A stretch of 23,396 nucleotides of DNA, from the NCBI GenBank assembly GCA_937973935.1, contig CALJJF010000281.1, forward strand, positions 1 to 23,396, given 5' to 3'. Positions 17,015-23,396 of the stretch are shown piece after piece. Position numbers and translations under genes: made by a program. Within the stretch, counting starts at the first letter, position 1. Each line of letters starts with the position of its first letter. Under the pieces are notes generated by a model. The model ran no database searches. It had not been told where the DNA came from and saw nothing but the letters and a program-made list of their open reading frames with translations. This DNA comes from MKRK01 sp001896915. Lineage in GTDB: Bacteria > Bacillota > Clostridia > Oscillospirales > Acutalibacteraceae.

Positions 17015-17043
17015 ATTATATCAAGTATTCTGTTAAATAACAA
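17015..17043 (-). promoter_or_regulatory. Promoter of the GGDEF/HD-GYP gene
   Basis: Reading leftward, TTGTTA (17043-17038), 17 bases, then a perfect TATAAT (17020-17015). It is placed about 30 bases before the ATG at 16985. Confidence 0.8.
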
Positions 17044-17079
17044 CATGAAAAACCCTTTTTTATGAATAAGTGCATTGTT

Positions 17080-17108
17080 TTGACAAATATATTTTTATTT
17101 TTTCATGA
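17080..17108 (+). promoter_or_regulatory. Possible promoter of the LysM-CAP gene
   Basis: A perfect -35 box TTGACA is at 17080-17085. The hexamer 17 bases downstream (TCATGA) is a poor -10 box, so the start point is uncertain. A sporulation or other alternative sigma factor cannot be excluded. Confidence 0.45.
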
Positions 17109-17134
17109 AAAAATAATAGGGGAGGTGTTATATT

Positions 17135-17749
17135 TTGAAAAAATCGATTGCATTTGTTATTTTTTTGGTTGTTTTTTCGATGACAACAACAGTACTGGCG
17201 CAGTCTGCTTCATATACCGTTGTCAAGGGAGATTCCATGTGGAAAATTGCCGTAAAATATCAGGTAGGTGTTTCCGAGCTGATCAAGGCAAATCCACAAA
17301 TCAGCGATCCGAGCCTGATTTATGCAGGGCAAAAGATTAATATACCCGAAGCGGCTCCCTTGAGCTCGTTTGAGAAAGAAGTAATACGGCTGATTAATGC
17401 AGAGCGTACCAACAGGGGACTGATGGCACTGCAAACAAACTGGGAGCTATCCCGTGTGGCACGATATAAGTCGCAGGATATGATTGATAAAAATTATTTT
17501 TCCCATACCTCACCGACTTATGGTTCTCCTTTTACCATGATGCAAAACTTCGGGCTGAAATTTTCAGGCGCAGCCGAAAACATTGCATACGGGCAAAGAA
17601 CCGCTCAGGAGGTTGTTACTGCATGGATGAATTCATCCGGACACAGAGCCAATATTCTTTCCGCATCCTTCACCCACACCGGTGTTGGCGCTGCCAAAAA
17701 AGCAAACGGAACTCTTTATTGGACACAAATGTTTATGAAGCCCTATTAA
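17135..17749 (+). CDS. Secreted LysM and CAP-domain protein (SafA/YkwD-like)
   Basis: This 204-residue exported protein has a signal peptide at 1-22 (cleavage after VLA). A LysM domain (about 26-71, YTVVKGDSMWKIAVKYQVGV) binds peptidoglycan or another N-acetylglucosamine polymer. A CAP (SCP/PR-1) domain (79-203) carries the conserved SHTSP, AENIAYG, SGHRANIL and GVGAA...YWTQMF blocks. In Bacillus and Clostridium, such proteins are found in spore coats and culture fluids. The molecular activity of bacterial CAP domains is not settled. Translation starts at TTG 17135, backed by a strong GGGGAGG at 17119-17125; no better in-frame ATG exists. It is divergent from the cyclic-di-GMP enzyme, with about 150 bases between starts. 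Confidence 0.9.
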   Translation: MKKSIAFVIFLVVFSMTTTVLAQSASYTVVKGDSMWKIAVKYQVGVSELIKANPQISDPSLIYAGQKINIPEAAPLSSFEKEVIRLINAERTNRGLMALQTNWELSRVARYKSQDMIDKNYFSHTSPTYGSPFTMMQNFGLKFSGAAENIAYGQRTAQEVVTAWMNSSGHRANILSASFTHTGVGAAKKANGTLYWTQMFMKPY

Positions 17750-17752
17750 GCT

Positions 17753-17795
17753 TGACCGGCGATTATCACCGCCGGTTATCCTTTTGGATTTTTTC
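17753..17795 (+). terminator. Likely terminator after the LysM-CAP gene
   Basis: ACCGGCG (17755-17761) pairs with CGCCGGT (17770-17776) across an 8-base loop. It is followed by a T-rich stretch including TTTT and TTTTTT, though the first T-run is interrupted. Confidence 0.65.
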
Positions 17796-17897
17796 ACTGG
17801 GTATAAATTAAAAAATAAAACAGATTATAAAAAGGTGATACCATATGCCTTTATGAAAAAATCTTACTTACGAACTTGTAATGAAAGGACAAATAAT

Positions 17898-18821
17898 ATG
17901 AAAATTGGAATACCCAGAGCAATGCTCTATTACAGATATAAGGTTTTGTGGAAATCGTTTTTTAGAGAATTGGGCTGTGAGGTGATCCTCAGTGAGGAAA
18001 CAAATCGCAAAATTTTAGCTGACGGCATCAATTATTCCATAGACGAGTGCTGTCTTCCGTCAAAAATTTATATGGGACATGTATATTCGCTGATTGGAAA
18101 ATGTGATTATATTCTCGTGCCCCGTATTGTATCCTACAGTAAAAAAAATGATTTGTGCGTCAAATTCAACGCATTGTATGACATTGTCAGAAACACCTTT
18201 GACAATATCAGCCTCATTGATTATAACATTGACTCTGTTCGGGGCGAAAGTGAGCAAAAGGGCTTTTTAGAAATGGGAAAAACCTTAGGATTCGGTCATT
18301 TCCATACTATGTCAGCTTACAAAAAGGCAAAACAGGCGCAGCAGCAATATGAGCGAAACGCCATCATGACACAGGAAAGGGCTCTATGCAACGAGGTGGG
18401 AATTAAAATTTTAATTGTTTCTCATCCCTATAATACCTATGATAAGCTGATTGGGTTTCCCATTACTCATTTTGTCAAAGAGCTGGGTGGATTTCCGGTT
18501 TATGCAGACGCAACCGACAGGGAAGTCAGCATGATGAAATCAGCCGAGCTGTCAAACACGCTATACTGGGTGTATAACAAGGAGCTGATCGGTTCCATCA
18601 AAATGCTGGAGGACAGAATTGACGGAATTATCTTATTGACAGCATTTCCCTGTGGACCGGATTCTTTGGTGAATGAGTTAATTATGCGCAAATCAACCAA
18701 AGTACCCACTATCAATATTATTTTGGACGAGCTGCAGGGTGAAGCAGGGCTGCAGACAAGAATTGAAAGCTTTATGGATATCATCAAAGAAAAAAGAAGC
18801 CCCGTTAAGGAGTGTTCATAA
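17898..18821 (+). CDS. DUF2229 / acyl-CoA dehydratase activase-related iron-sulfur protein
   Basis: This 307-residue protein opens MKIGIPRAMLYYRYKVLWKS, the hallmark start of the DUF2229 region found inside the large fused 2-hydroxyacyl-CoA dehydratase activases. Cysteines placed to hold an iron-sulfur cluster lie at DECCLPSKIYMGH (51-52), C87 and FPCGPDSLVNE (C252). The tail DELQGEAGLQTRIESF matches the tail of the next gene's product, so the two are distant paralogues. The ATG at 17898 (GAAAGGA at 17883-17889) is used; the open frame back to 17784 has no such site and gives a non-family extension. The stop touches the next ATG (TAA-ATG), so translation is coupled. By analogy with HgdA/HgdB or double-cubane proteins, it is inferred to be one half of an electron-accepting reductase. 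The substrate is unknown. Confidence 0.85.
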   Translation: MKIGIPRAMLYYRYKVLWKSFFRELGCEVILSEETNRKILADGINYSIDECCLPSKIYMGHVYSLIGKCDYILVPRIVSYSKKNDLCVKFNALYDIVRNTFDNISLIDYNIDSVRGESEQKGFLEMGKTLGFGHFHTMSAYKKAKQAQQQYERNAIMTQERALCNEVGIKILIVSHPYNTYDKLIGFPITHFVKELGGFPVYADATDREVSMMKSAELSNTLYWVYNKELIGSIKMLEDRIDGIILLTAFPCGPDSLVNELIMRKSTKVPTINIILDELQGEAGLQTRIESFMDIIKEKRSPVKECS

Positions 18822-19886
18822 ATGGAAAAGATCATCAGCTTTCCCCATATGGGGAATTATTTTGTACCTGTTGAGGCACTGCTTCGCTTGATTTTCCCCG
18901 GTCACAAGGTTTTGCCGGCACCCGCCATTACAAAGAAAACCTTAGAACTGGGAAGCAAGCACAGCCCCGACTTTGTTTGTGTGCCATTCAAATATAATCT
19001 GGGAAATTATATCGAAGCGCTGGAAAAGGGTGCGAATGTATTGATTCAGGCGGGAGGCGGCTGCCGGTACGGGTATTATGCAGAGATACAGGAGCAGATT
19101 TTGCGTGATATGGGCTATGAGTTTCAGTTTATTAAATTGCTCAGCGACAAGATTAACCCGATCAGTTTGTATAAAACCGTGAGAGAAATCGGCACACCTA
19201 TTTCTTTTCATAAGTTTCTCGGTCATCTTGTGCTCATTATCAAGATGGTTCGGATCATTGATGATACAGAGGCTTTTATCAGAGAAAATATCGGGTTTGA
19301 AACGGAAGAAAACAGCTTTCGGGACCTGCACAGGGAGTTTTTGAACCGGCTGAAAACCGTTACCGCATTGTCTGAGCTGAATACAGTTCACCGGGAATAC
19401 GATAAGCGGTTCCGGGAACTGAGCATCAATAAGCCCGAGAACTGTCTGAAAGTAGGGCTGGTGGGCGAGTTATACACCCTAATGGAGCCGTTCAGTAACT
19501 TTTTTATTGAAAAAGAGCTGGCCAAGAATAACATTCAGGTCAGCAGATATATTACGGTAACTTTCTTATTGTTTGACAAATTCAGAAGAAGAAAGCAGAT
19601 ATTGAAAGGGGCAGGAAAGTATCTGAAATATGAAATTGGAGCAGACGGCACCGACAGCGTAGAGCGGGGAAGAACCCTGGCTAAAATGGGCTATGACGGA
19701 CTCATCCACATCAAGCCCTTCGGCTGTATGCCGGAGGTGAATGCAATGCCGATGCTGCAAAACATCAGCAAGGATTTTAAAATCCCGGTGTTGTATTTCA
19801 GCTTCGATTCCCAAACCTCGGAAACAGGTGTAAAAACAAGGCTGGAAGCCTTTCATGATATGCTGACAATGCGAAAGGATGGTTAG
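18822..19886 (+). CDS. CoA-protein-activase-like iron-sulfur subunit (HGD-D related)
   Basis: This 354-residue protein is related to the 2-hydroxyglutaryl-CoA dehydratase component family and aligns loosely with the product of the gene before it. DFVCVPFKYNLGNYIEALEKG (starting at 50) mirrors that protein's CCLPSKIYMGHVYSLIGK, KPFGCMPEVNAMP (298-310) mirrors FPCGPDSLVNE, and SFDSQTSETGVKTRLEAF mirrors its end. Cysteines C53, C81 (in AGGGCRYGYY) and C302 are the candidate cluster ligands. AAGGAG lies inside the end of the upstream gene. Its TAG stop is followed immediately by the ATG of the activator gene. It is expected to pair with the DUF2229 protein as a two-subunit reductase fed by the ATPase. 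This assignment is by family and context; the reaction is unknown. Confidence 0.82.
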   Translation: MEKIISFPHMGNYFVPVEALLRLIFPGHKVLPAPAITKKTLELGSKHSPDFVCVPFKYNLGNYIEALEKGANVLIQAGGGCRYGYYAEIQEQILRDMGYEFQFIKLLSDKINPISLYKTVREIGTPISFHKFLGHLVLIIKMVRIIDDTEAFIRENIGFETEENSFRDLHREFLNRLKTVTALSELNTVHREYDKRFRELSINKPENCLKVGLVGELYTLMEPFSNFFIEKELAKNNIQVSRYITVTFLLFDKFRRRKQILKGAGKYLKYEIGADGTDSVERGRTLAKMGYDGLIHIKPFGCMPEVNAMPMLQNISKDFKIPVLYFSFDSQTSETGVKTRLEAFHDMLTMRKDG

Positions 19887-20852
19887 ATGAAAACGGGTTA
19901 TCTGGGGCTGGACATCGGCTCCATCTCTACCAAAGGTGTTATCATCAATGAAGAGAATAAAATCATTGCAGAAAAATATATCTGGACAGAAGGAAACCCC
20001 ATTGAAGCGGTAAAAACCATAATCTGTGATTTAAAAAACCAGATAGATGACATTGCGATCGCTTCTGTCGGGACAACCGGCTCGGCCAGAAAGCTAATTG
20101 GAGTCATGCTGGGGGCTGATGTGGTCAAAAATGAAATCACGGCCCATGCCATTGGAACACTTTCGGTGTTTCCCGACGTAAAAACTATCTTTGAAATCGG
20201 TGGTCAGGACTCTAAAATCATTCTCATAGAAAACGGGATTGTGGTGGACTATGCCATGAATACCCTCTGTGCAGCAGGAACAGGGTCATTTTTGTCCTCC
20301 CAGGCACAGCGGCTTGGCGTTGAGGTAGAGGAATTCGGAGACATTGCGTTACAGTCAAAGAACCCAACCAAGATAGCCGCCAGATGCACTGTATTTGCAG
20401 AATCTGACTTGGTGCACAAGGCACAGATTGGACACAAAAAAGAGGATATCATTGCAGGACTGTGCATGGCGGTGGTTAACAATTATCTCAACAATGTGGG
20501 CAAAGGAAAAAACATCAAGCCTCCTATTGTTTTTCAGGGGGGCGTCAGTAAAAATGCCGGGGTCATCAAAGCGTTTGAGGATGCCACAAAAGAAACCATA
20601 GCAGTGGACAAAAACTCGCATCTCATGGGTTGTTTGGGCGTTGCCATCCTTGCTAAAAAGCATAAAAAAGATCATGTTTTTGATTTTGATATTTCTGATA
20701 TCAGTTTTGAAACAAGAGGGCATGAATGTAAAAAATGCCCCAACAATTGTGAAATAATATGTTTCTATAAGGGAGATACGTTGATTGATGCATGGGGGAA
20801 TCGTTGCGAAAACGGCAATGTAATGGAAAAAACCATGCAAGCAACAGTATAA
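19887..20852 (+). CDS. BadF/BadG/HgdC-type ATPase, dehydratase/reductase activator
   Basis: This 321-residue ASKHA-fold ATPase has LGLDIGSISTKGVII (6-20) as phosphate loop 1, EIGGQDSKII (103-112) as phosphate loop 2, and a FQGGVSKNAGVIKAFE adenosine site (216-231). In the HgdC family, two cysteines per subunit hold a [4Fe-4S] cluster at the dimer interface. They are present here as C128 (NTLCAAGTGSFL) and C167 (AARCTVFAESDLVHKAQ). Known relatives use ATP hydrolysis to push one electron to a very low potential onto a partner iron-sulfur enzyme. A C-terminal extension with C281, C284, C288, C292 and WGNRC (C307) resembles the cysteine segment that links the activator and DUF2229 parts in fused homologues. 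It is third in the operon after its two likely partners and ends at a strong terminator. Confidence 0.92.
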   Translation: MKTGYLGLDIGSISTKGVIINEENKIIAEKYIWTEGNPIEAVKTIICDLKNQIDDIAIASVGTTGSARKLIGVMLGADVVKNEITAHAIGTLSVFPDVKTIFEIGGQDSKIILIENGIVVDYAMNTLCAAGTGSFLSSQAQRLGVEVEEFGDIALQSKNPTKIAARCTVFAESDLVHKAQIGHKKEDIIAGLCMAVVNNYLNNVGKGKNIKPPIVFQGGVSKNAGVIKAFEDATKETIAVDKNSHLMGCLGVAILAKKHKKDHVFDFDISDISFETRGHECKKCPNNCEIICFYKGDTLIDAWGNRCENGNVMEKTMQATV

Positions 20853-20882
20853 AAAGCTGCGGATTTCGTCCGCAGCTTTTTC
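20851..20882 (+). terminator. Rho-independent terminator of the three-gene reductase operon
   Basis: AAAAGCTGCGGA and TCCGCAGCTTTT form a perfect 12-base stem on a TTTCG loop followed by a T-run. It overlaps the last stop codon. Confidence 0.93.
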
Positions 20883-20974
20883 TATACAGAATATGTCTCC
20901 CAAACATAGTGAGCATCAAATAATCATTCAACAATTTATATTCAGGGAGAGGAATTACAGCGAAGCAGCGTTGA

Positions 20975-21844
20975 TCAATCAGCTGTCTGTTGGGCTTTTC
21001 GGAATGTAATTGGCGAACTGCCCGTTGCTTTTGTAAACACGTTGGTAAAATAATTCGAATCAGAAAAACCGCACCGAGAGGCAATTTCGTTGATCTTCAG
21101 GCTGGTATTGCATAACAGCTTTTTTGCCGCATCAACGCGTACCATATTGATATAAGCGTTCATGTTCATCCCACTGTGCTTTTTAAAAACACGGCTCAGA
21201 TAGGATTCGCTGCAATAGCAGGCACGGCTGATGTCGTGCAGTGTGATTTTTTCCGAATAATTGAGACGGATATAAACCAAAGCATGACTGTAAATGTACT
21301 TTGCGTCATAGTCCGCCATATTGAGGTTTTCATACAATGTTCTTTGGGAAAGATAGAAATTTGCAATCATGGCACACATCGGTTCAATCACGCAGATTAT
21401 GAAATCAAGATCAAATTCCTTCTTTTTCAGATGCTTTTGATAAATATCAATGAATACATTCTTGGAAAGACAAAGTTCTTTTGATATTTTCTTCACTCGC
21501 GACAACGCTGCTTCATCATCGCTGCGGTATCCACTGACGCTGACAAACCCGATGATTTTATCTTCTGCCAAAATGGGCACAACATATTCACAAACACCGG
21601 CATAGCACATGCCGTAGAAAGGACCATCCTTGCATTTTTCATAAATTTTATATTGCCGATGGATGCATTTGTCCCACATGGTTTTTTCAGATTTGACGCA
21701 GAGACAGTAGGGATTGCTGTGTATATTATAATCAATCAATTTGTTCATATGTGGCTGAAGAAAGAAATTTGCATCATGAATCGTGATGTCCAAGTTGTGC
21801 TGACGCTTTAAATAAATGATATAATTAATAATTTTTTCTAACAT
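20975..21844 (-). CDS. PocR-domain AraC-family transcriptional regulator
   Basis: This 289-residue protein starts at ATG 21844, preceded by GAGGG at the right distance (the open frame runs on to 21883 without a ribosome site). Residues about 20-125 form a PocR sensory domain with a dense cysteine set: NPYCLCVKSEKTMWDKC (C47, C49, C60), C71 and GMCYAGVCEYVVPI (C80, C85). PocR domains were proposed to sense small hydrocarbon derivatives such as propanediol. Residues about 190-286 are an AraC-type double helix-turn-helix: the first helix pair is around ITLHDISRACYCSESYLSRV and the second around INEIASRCGFSDSNYFTNVF. It converges on the three-gene reductase operon and diverges from a secreted-protein gene, so either may be its target. 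A one-component cytoplasmic activator is expected. Confidence 0.9.
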   Translation of the reverse strand: MLEKIINYIIYLKRQHNLDITIHDANFFLQPHMNKLIDYNIHSNPYCLCVKSEKTMWDKCIHRQYKIYEKCKDGPFYGMCYAGVCEYVVPILAEDKIIGFVSVSGYRSDDEAALSRVKKISKELCLSKNVFIDIYQKHLKKKEFDLDFIICVIEPMCAMIANFYLSQRTLYENLNMADYDAKYIYSHALVYIRLNYSEKITLHDISRACYCSESYLSRVFKKHSGMNMNAYINMVRVDAAKKLLCNTSLKINEIASRCGFSDSNYFTNVFTKATGSSPITFRKAQQTAD

Positions 21845-21897
21845 ATAATAGCCCTCATGCAAAATATTATAGTTTTTACTCACTTTTTTTAAGGCTT

Positions 21898-21925
21898 TTG
21901 TTATTAATTAATATTATAGTATAGA
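21898..21925 (+). promoter_or_regulatory. Possible promoter of the secreted-protein gene
   Basis: TTGTTA (21898-21903), 16 bases, TATAGA (21920-21925). It overlaps the divergent regulator promoter, so the two would compete. The leader of about 100 bases contains an 8-base inverted repeat, ATTTATCG (21953-21960) and CGATAAAT (21982-21989). Confidence 0.45.
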
Positions 21926-21941
21926 TACTGATCTTTTGCAA
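21913..21941 (-). promoter_or_regulatory. Promoter of the PocR-AraC gene
   Basis: Reading leftward, TTGCAA (21941-21936), 17 bases, then a perfect TATAAT (21918-21913), giving a leader of about 60 bases. A possible rightward promoter for the next gene overlaps it. Confidence 0.75.
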
Positions 21942-22032
21942 TGCTCAAATTTATTTATCGTTCTGATATGGTAGAACACGGCGATAAATGGACGGGGGTT
22001 GTGCAGGGATTAATTCATAAGGAGGAAACAAA

Positions 22033-23396
22033 ATGGAAAAAACGGCTCGAATTAAAAAAGGTGTCAGCGTGTTGTTGGCGACAGTGTTTTTAACAACGGG
22101 ACTGATTTTCGGTACCATGAGCAGTGCATCCGGTATTTCCTACTCCGATGTAAAGGCAAACTGGTGGGCGGTATCCGGTGGAGCCACCTCATTGCTCTAT
22201 CCAATCAATTATGATGCGTCCTTAGATACCAACAGCAATCGGAACGGTTATACATACAATGAAGCTTTGCGTGCTCCTGAGAGCCCGTTTACCCGCGGCA
22301 TGTTCATCTGTGGAACCAGTTCGACACAGGTAAACTCCAACGCAGTTGCTGTGGCAGGTATAGCGGATGAAAGCGCAACAGTGGGTAACTACGCCAATTT
22401 CAGATTTACCATTGATGGAGCAACAGCCATTTCCAATAACAATGTGCAATTTCTAAATAACGGCGTACTCGACTCAGACGGATTGAGCATCTGGATGGCC
22501 AATTTGTCAAAAACCACGACCTCCTTGAATGCGTCTTTCGGCGTTATTCTTGGAAACTCATCAACAACGCCTAAGCTGTTGTATCGTACTGAAAAAACCT
22601 ATTCCATTCCCGCCGGCGGTGGATTGGTTCATTTGAAATGGGATGATTTTGTTCTTACCTATTCTGCAAACCCGACCTATATAACGGGTCTTTACGGAAC
22701 AAAGCTGGGGGCAGGAGGCGGTACCGTCACTTTCGGAAATTCAACCTTCAATACGAGCTACGGAGCACCGGCTGACCGAATTAAGCAAATCAATGTGGCA
22801 AGAATTTATTTGGACAAGGTTGCAGTTGGCGAACCTGCCGTGCTGCTGGATGACGTAAGATTGTTCTACGGAGACCCGGATACGACAGAACCGACGACCA
22901 CCGCAACTACAACAGAGGAACCGACTACTACAGAACCGACTACAACTACCGCAACCTCTACCGCAATAGAGCCGGCAACTACGACGGCTATCATAACCAC
23001 GACAGAGCCGACCACCACAACAACAATAACAGTACCGCCGGTGCCACCGGTACAAGGAGATATCATAACGGACATACAAAATAACAATGTGACAATCACT
23101 GTAAATTATGCCGATACAGGATACCGGTATCAGTACTGGAGCTATCAAAAGGTCAATCATGATCTGATTGCCGGAGAAGAAAGCGGATTGTACAATTGGG
23201 TACTGAAGCAGAACTATACTGAAGTCAATACCTGTTCTTTCCCGGCCGAAGGAGCAGCGGATAAAAACGGCAGCTATCAAATCATGGTACGGATCCAAAA
23301 GACAACGGGAGAATTTGCAGGTCAATATTATGACTCGCTGACTCCGGAGCAGCTGGGAATAGCCAAAATCGGCAAGGTGCTTATAAACGGCAAGGT
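22033..23396 (+). CDS. Large secreted multidomain protein with Thr-rich linker (3' end outside window)
   Basis: An open frame of 454 codons runs off the right edge. AAGGAGG at 22019-22025 sets the ATG at 22033. A signal peptide covers about residues 1-33. Residues 35-280 form a beta-rich region of unrecognised family, ending with VLLDDVRLFYG. This style of ending is seen in jelly-roll carbohydrate-binding modules, but there is no firm match. A low-complexity Thr/Glu/Pro linker follows (about 281-341, with repeated TTEPTTT), typical of clostridial and ruminococcal extracellular enzymes and adhesins. The next domain (about 342-427) has a YRYQYWSYQKVNHDL block, a W-x-x-x-x-x-Y strand and a GSYQIMVRIQ strand. 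These resemble Y_Y_Y or Ig-like domains of cell-surface proteins. No catalytic domain lies within the visible part. It is divergent from the PocR-AraC regulator. Confidence 0.85.
   Translation, partial: MEKTARIKKGVSVLLATVFLTTGLIFGTMSSASGISYSDVKANWWAVSGGATSLLYPINYDASLDTNSNRNGYTYNEALRAPESPFTRGMFICGTSSTQVNSNAVAVAGIADESATVGNYANFRFTIDGATAISNNNVQFLNNGVLDSDGLSIWMANLSKTTTSLNASFGVILGNSSTTPKLLYRTEKTYSIPAGGGLVHLKWDDFVLTYSANPTYITGLYGTKLGAGGGTVTFGNSTFNTSYGAPADRIKQINVARIYLDKVAVGEPAVLLDDVRLFYGDPDTTEPTTTATTTEEPTTTEPTTTTATSTAIEPATTTAIITTTEPTTTTTITVPPVPPVQGDIITDIQNNNVTITVNYADTGYRYQYWSYQKVNHDLIAGEESGLYNWVLKQNYTEVNTCSFPAEGAADKNGSYQIMVRIQKTTGEFAGQYYDSLTPEQLGIAKIGKVLINGK

Noticed and set aside
17784..17897. N-terminal extension of the DUF2229 protein to 17784
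   Set aside because: It has no ribosome site and partly overlaps the terminator tail of the LysM-CAP gene. The family begins with MKIGIPRA at 17898.
21945..22032. Leader with a G-rich stretch before the secreted-protein gene, considered as a cyclic-di-GMP or other riboswitch
   Set aside because: Only one 8-base inverted repeat is present, and no known riboswitch core motif could be matched.
22870..23040. Repetitive ACA/ACC tract that could be taken for a DNA repeat element
   Set aside because: It is in frame and encodes a Thr/Glu/Pro linker; the repetition is explained by protein composition.
22741..23325. 194-codon minus-strand frame rich in Cys, Arg, Gly and Ser
   Set aside because: It is the antisense of the Thr/Pro linker and flanking domain of the secreted-protein gene. 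The odd composition comes from ACA/ACC/CCG codons read backwards, and there is no ribosome site.

Overview
The window reads as chromosome of an anaerobic, spore-forming Gram-positive of the class Clostridia, probably in or near the Ruminococcaceae/Oscillospiraceae. The evidence is an [FeFe]-hydrogenase tail, a complete gerA-type spore germination operon, a BlaI/M56 repressor-protease pair, a cohesin plus dockerin phosphoesterase, a Thr/Glu/Pro linker typical of secreted clostridial and ruminococcal proteins, ATP-driven 2-hydroxyacyl-CoA dehydratase-type activation proteins, strong AGGAGG-type ribosome sites and GTG/TTG starts. No rRNA, tRNA, CRISPR array, insertion sequence or riboswitch was recognised.

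Left part (1-4130): the last 44 codons of an [FeFe]-hydrogenase end at a terminator. Next comes a two-gene operon with a BlaI-type repressor and an M56 (BlaR1-like) membrane protease whose outer domain looks like two Ig-like domains instead of a penicillin-binding domain. A near-consensus promoter with two BlaI-like operators drives it. A monocistronic FAD-dependent oxidoreductase with its own promoter and terminator follows.

Middle (4130-14930): a 955-residue secreted protein carries two metallophosphoesterase domains (the first has lost key metal ligands), a cohesin-like domain and a dockerin. It is convergent with a small nucleotidyltransferase gene, which is divergent from a lipoprotein of unknown function. 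The minus-strand operon gerAA-gerAC-gerAB-gerXD (14260 down to 10131) encodes a nutrient germinant receptor with its small two-helix fourth subunit. Upstream of it lies a decayed plus-strand reading frame ending at a bidirectional terminator.

Right part (14931-23396): a membrane GGDEF/HD-GYP cyclic-di-GMP enzyme is divergent from a secreted LysM-CAP protein. Then comes a tightly coupled three-gene operon: two paralogous HGD-D/DUF2229-like iron-sulfur proteins and a BadF/HgdC-type ATPase activator. Together these look like a split version of the large fused acyl-CoA dehydratase activases and probably form an ATP-dependent low-potential reductase of unknown substrate. A PocR-AraC regulator converges on this operon and diverges from a large secreted protein that runs off the right edge.

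The strongest candidates for under-described biology are the three-gene reductase, the active/degenerate tandem phosphoesterase with cohesin and dockerin, and the M56 sensor with Ig-like domains. The window shows no sign of being a single integrated system. It is a series of short transcription units, most bounded by clear promoters and terminators.
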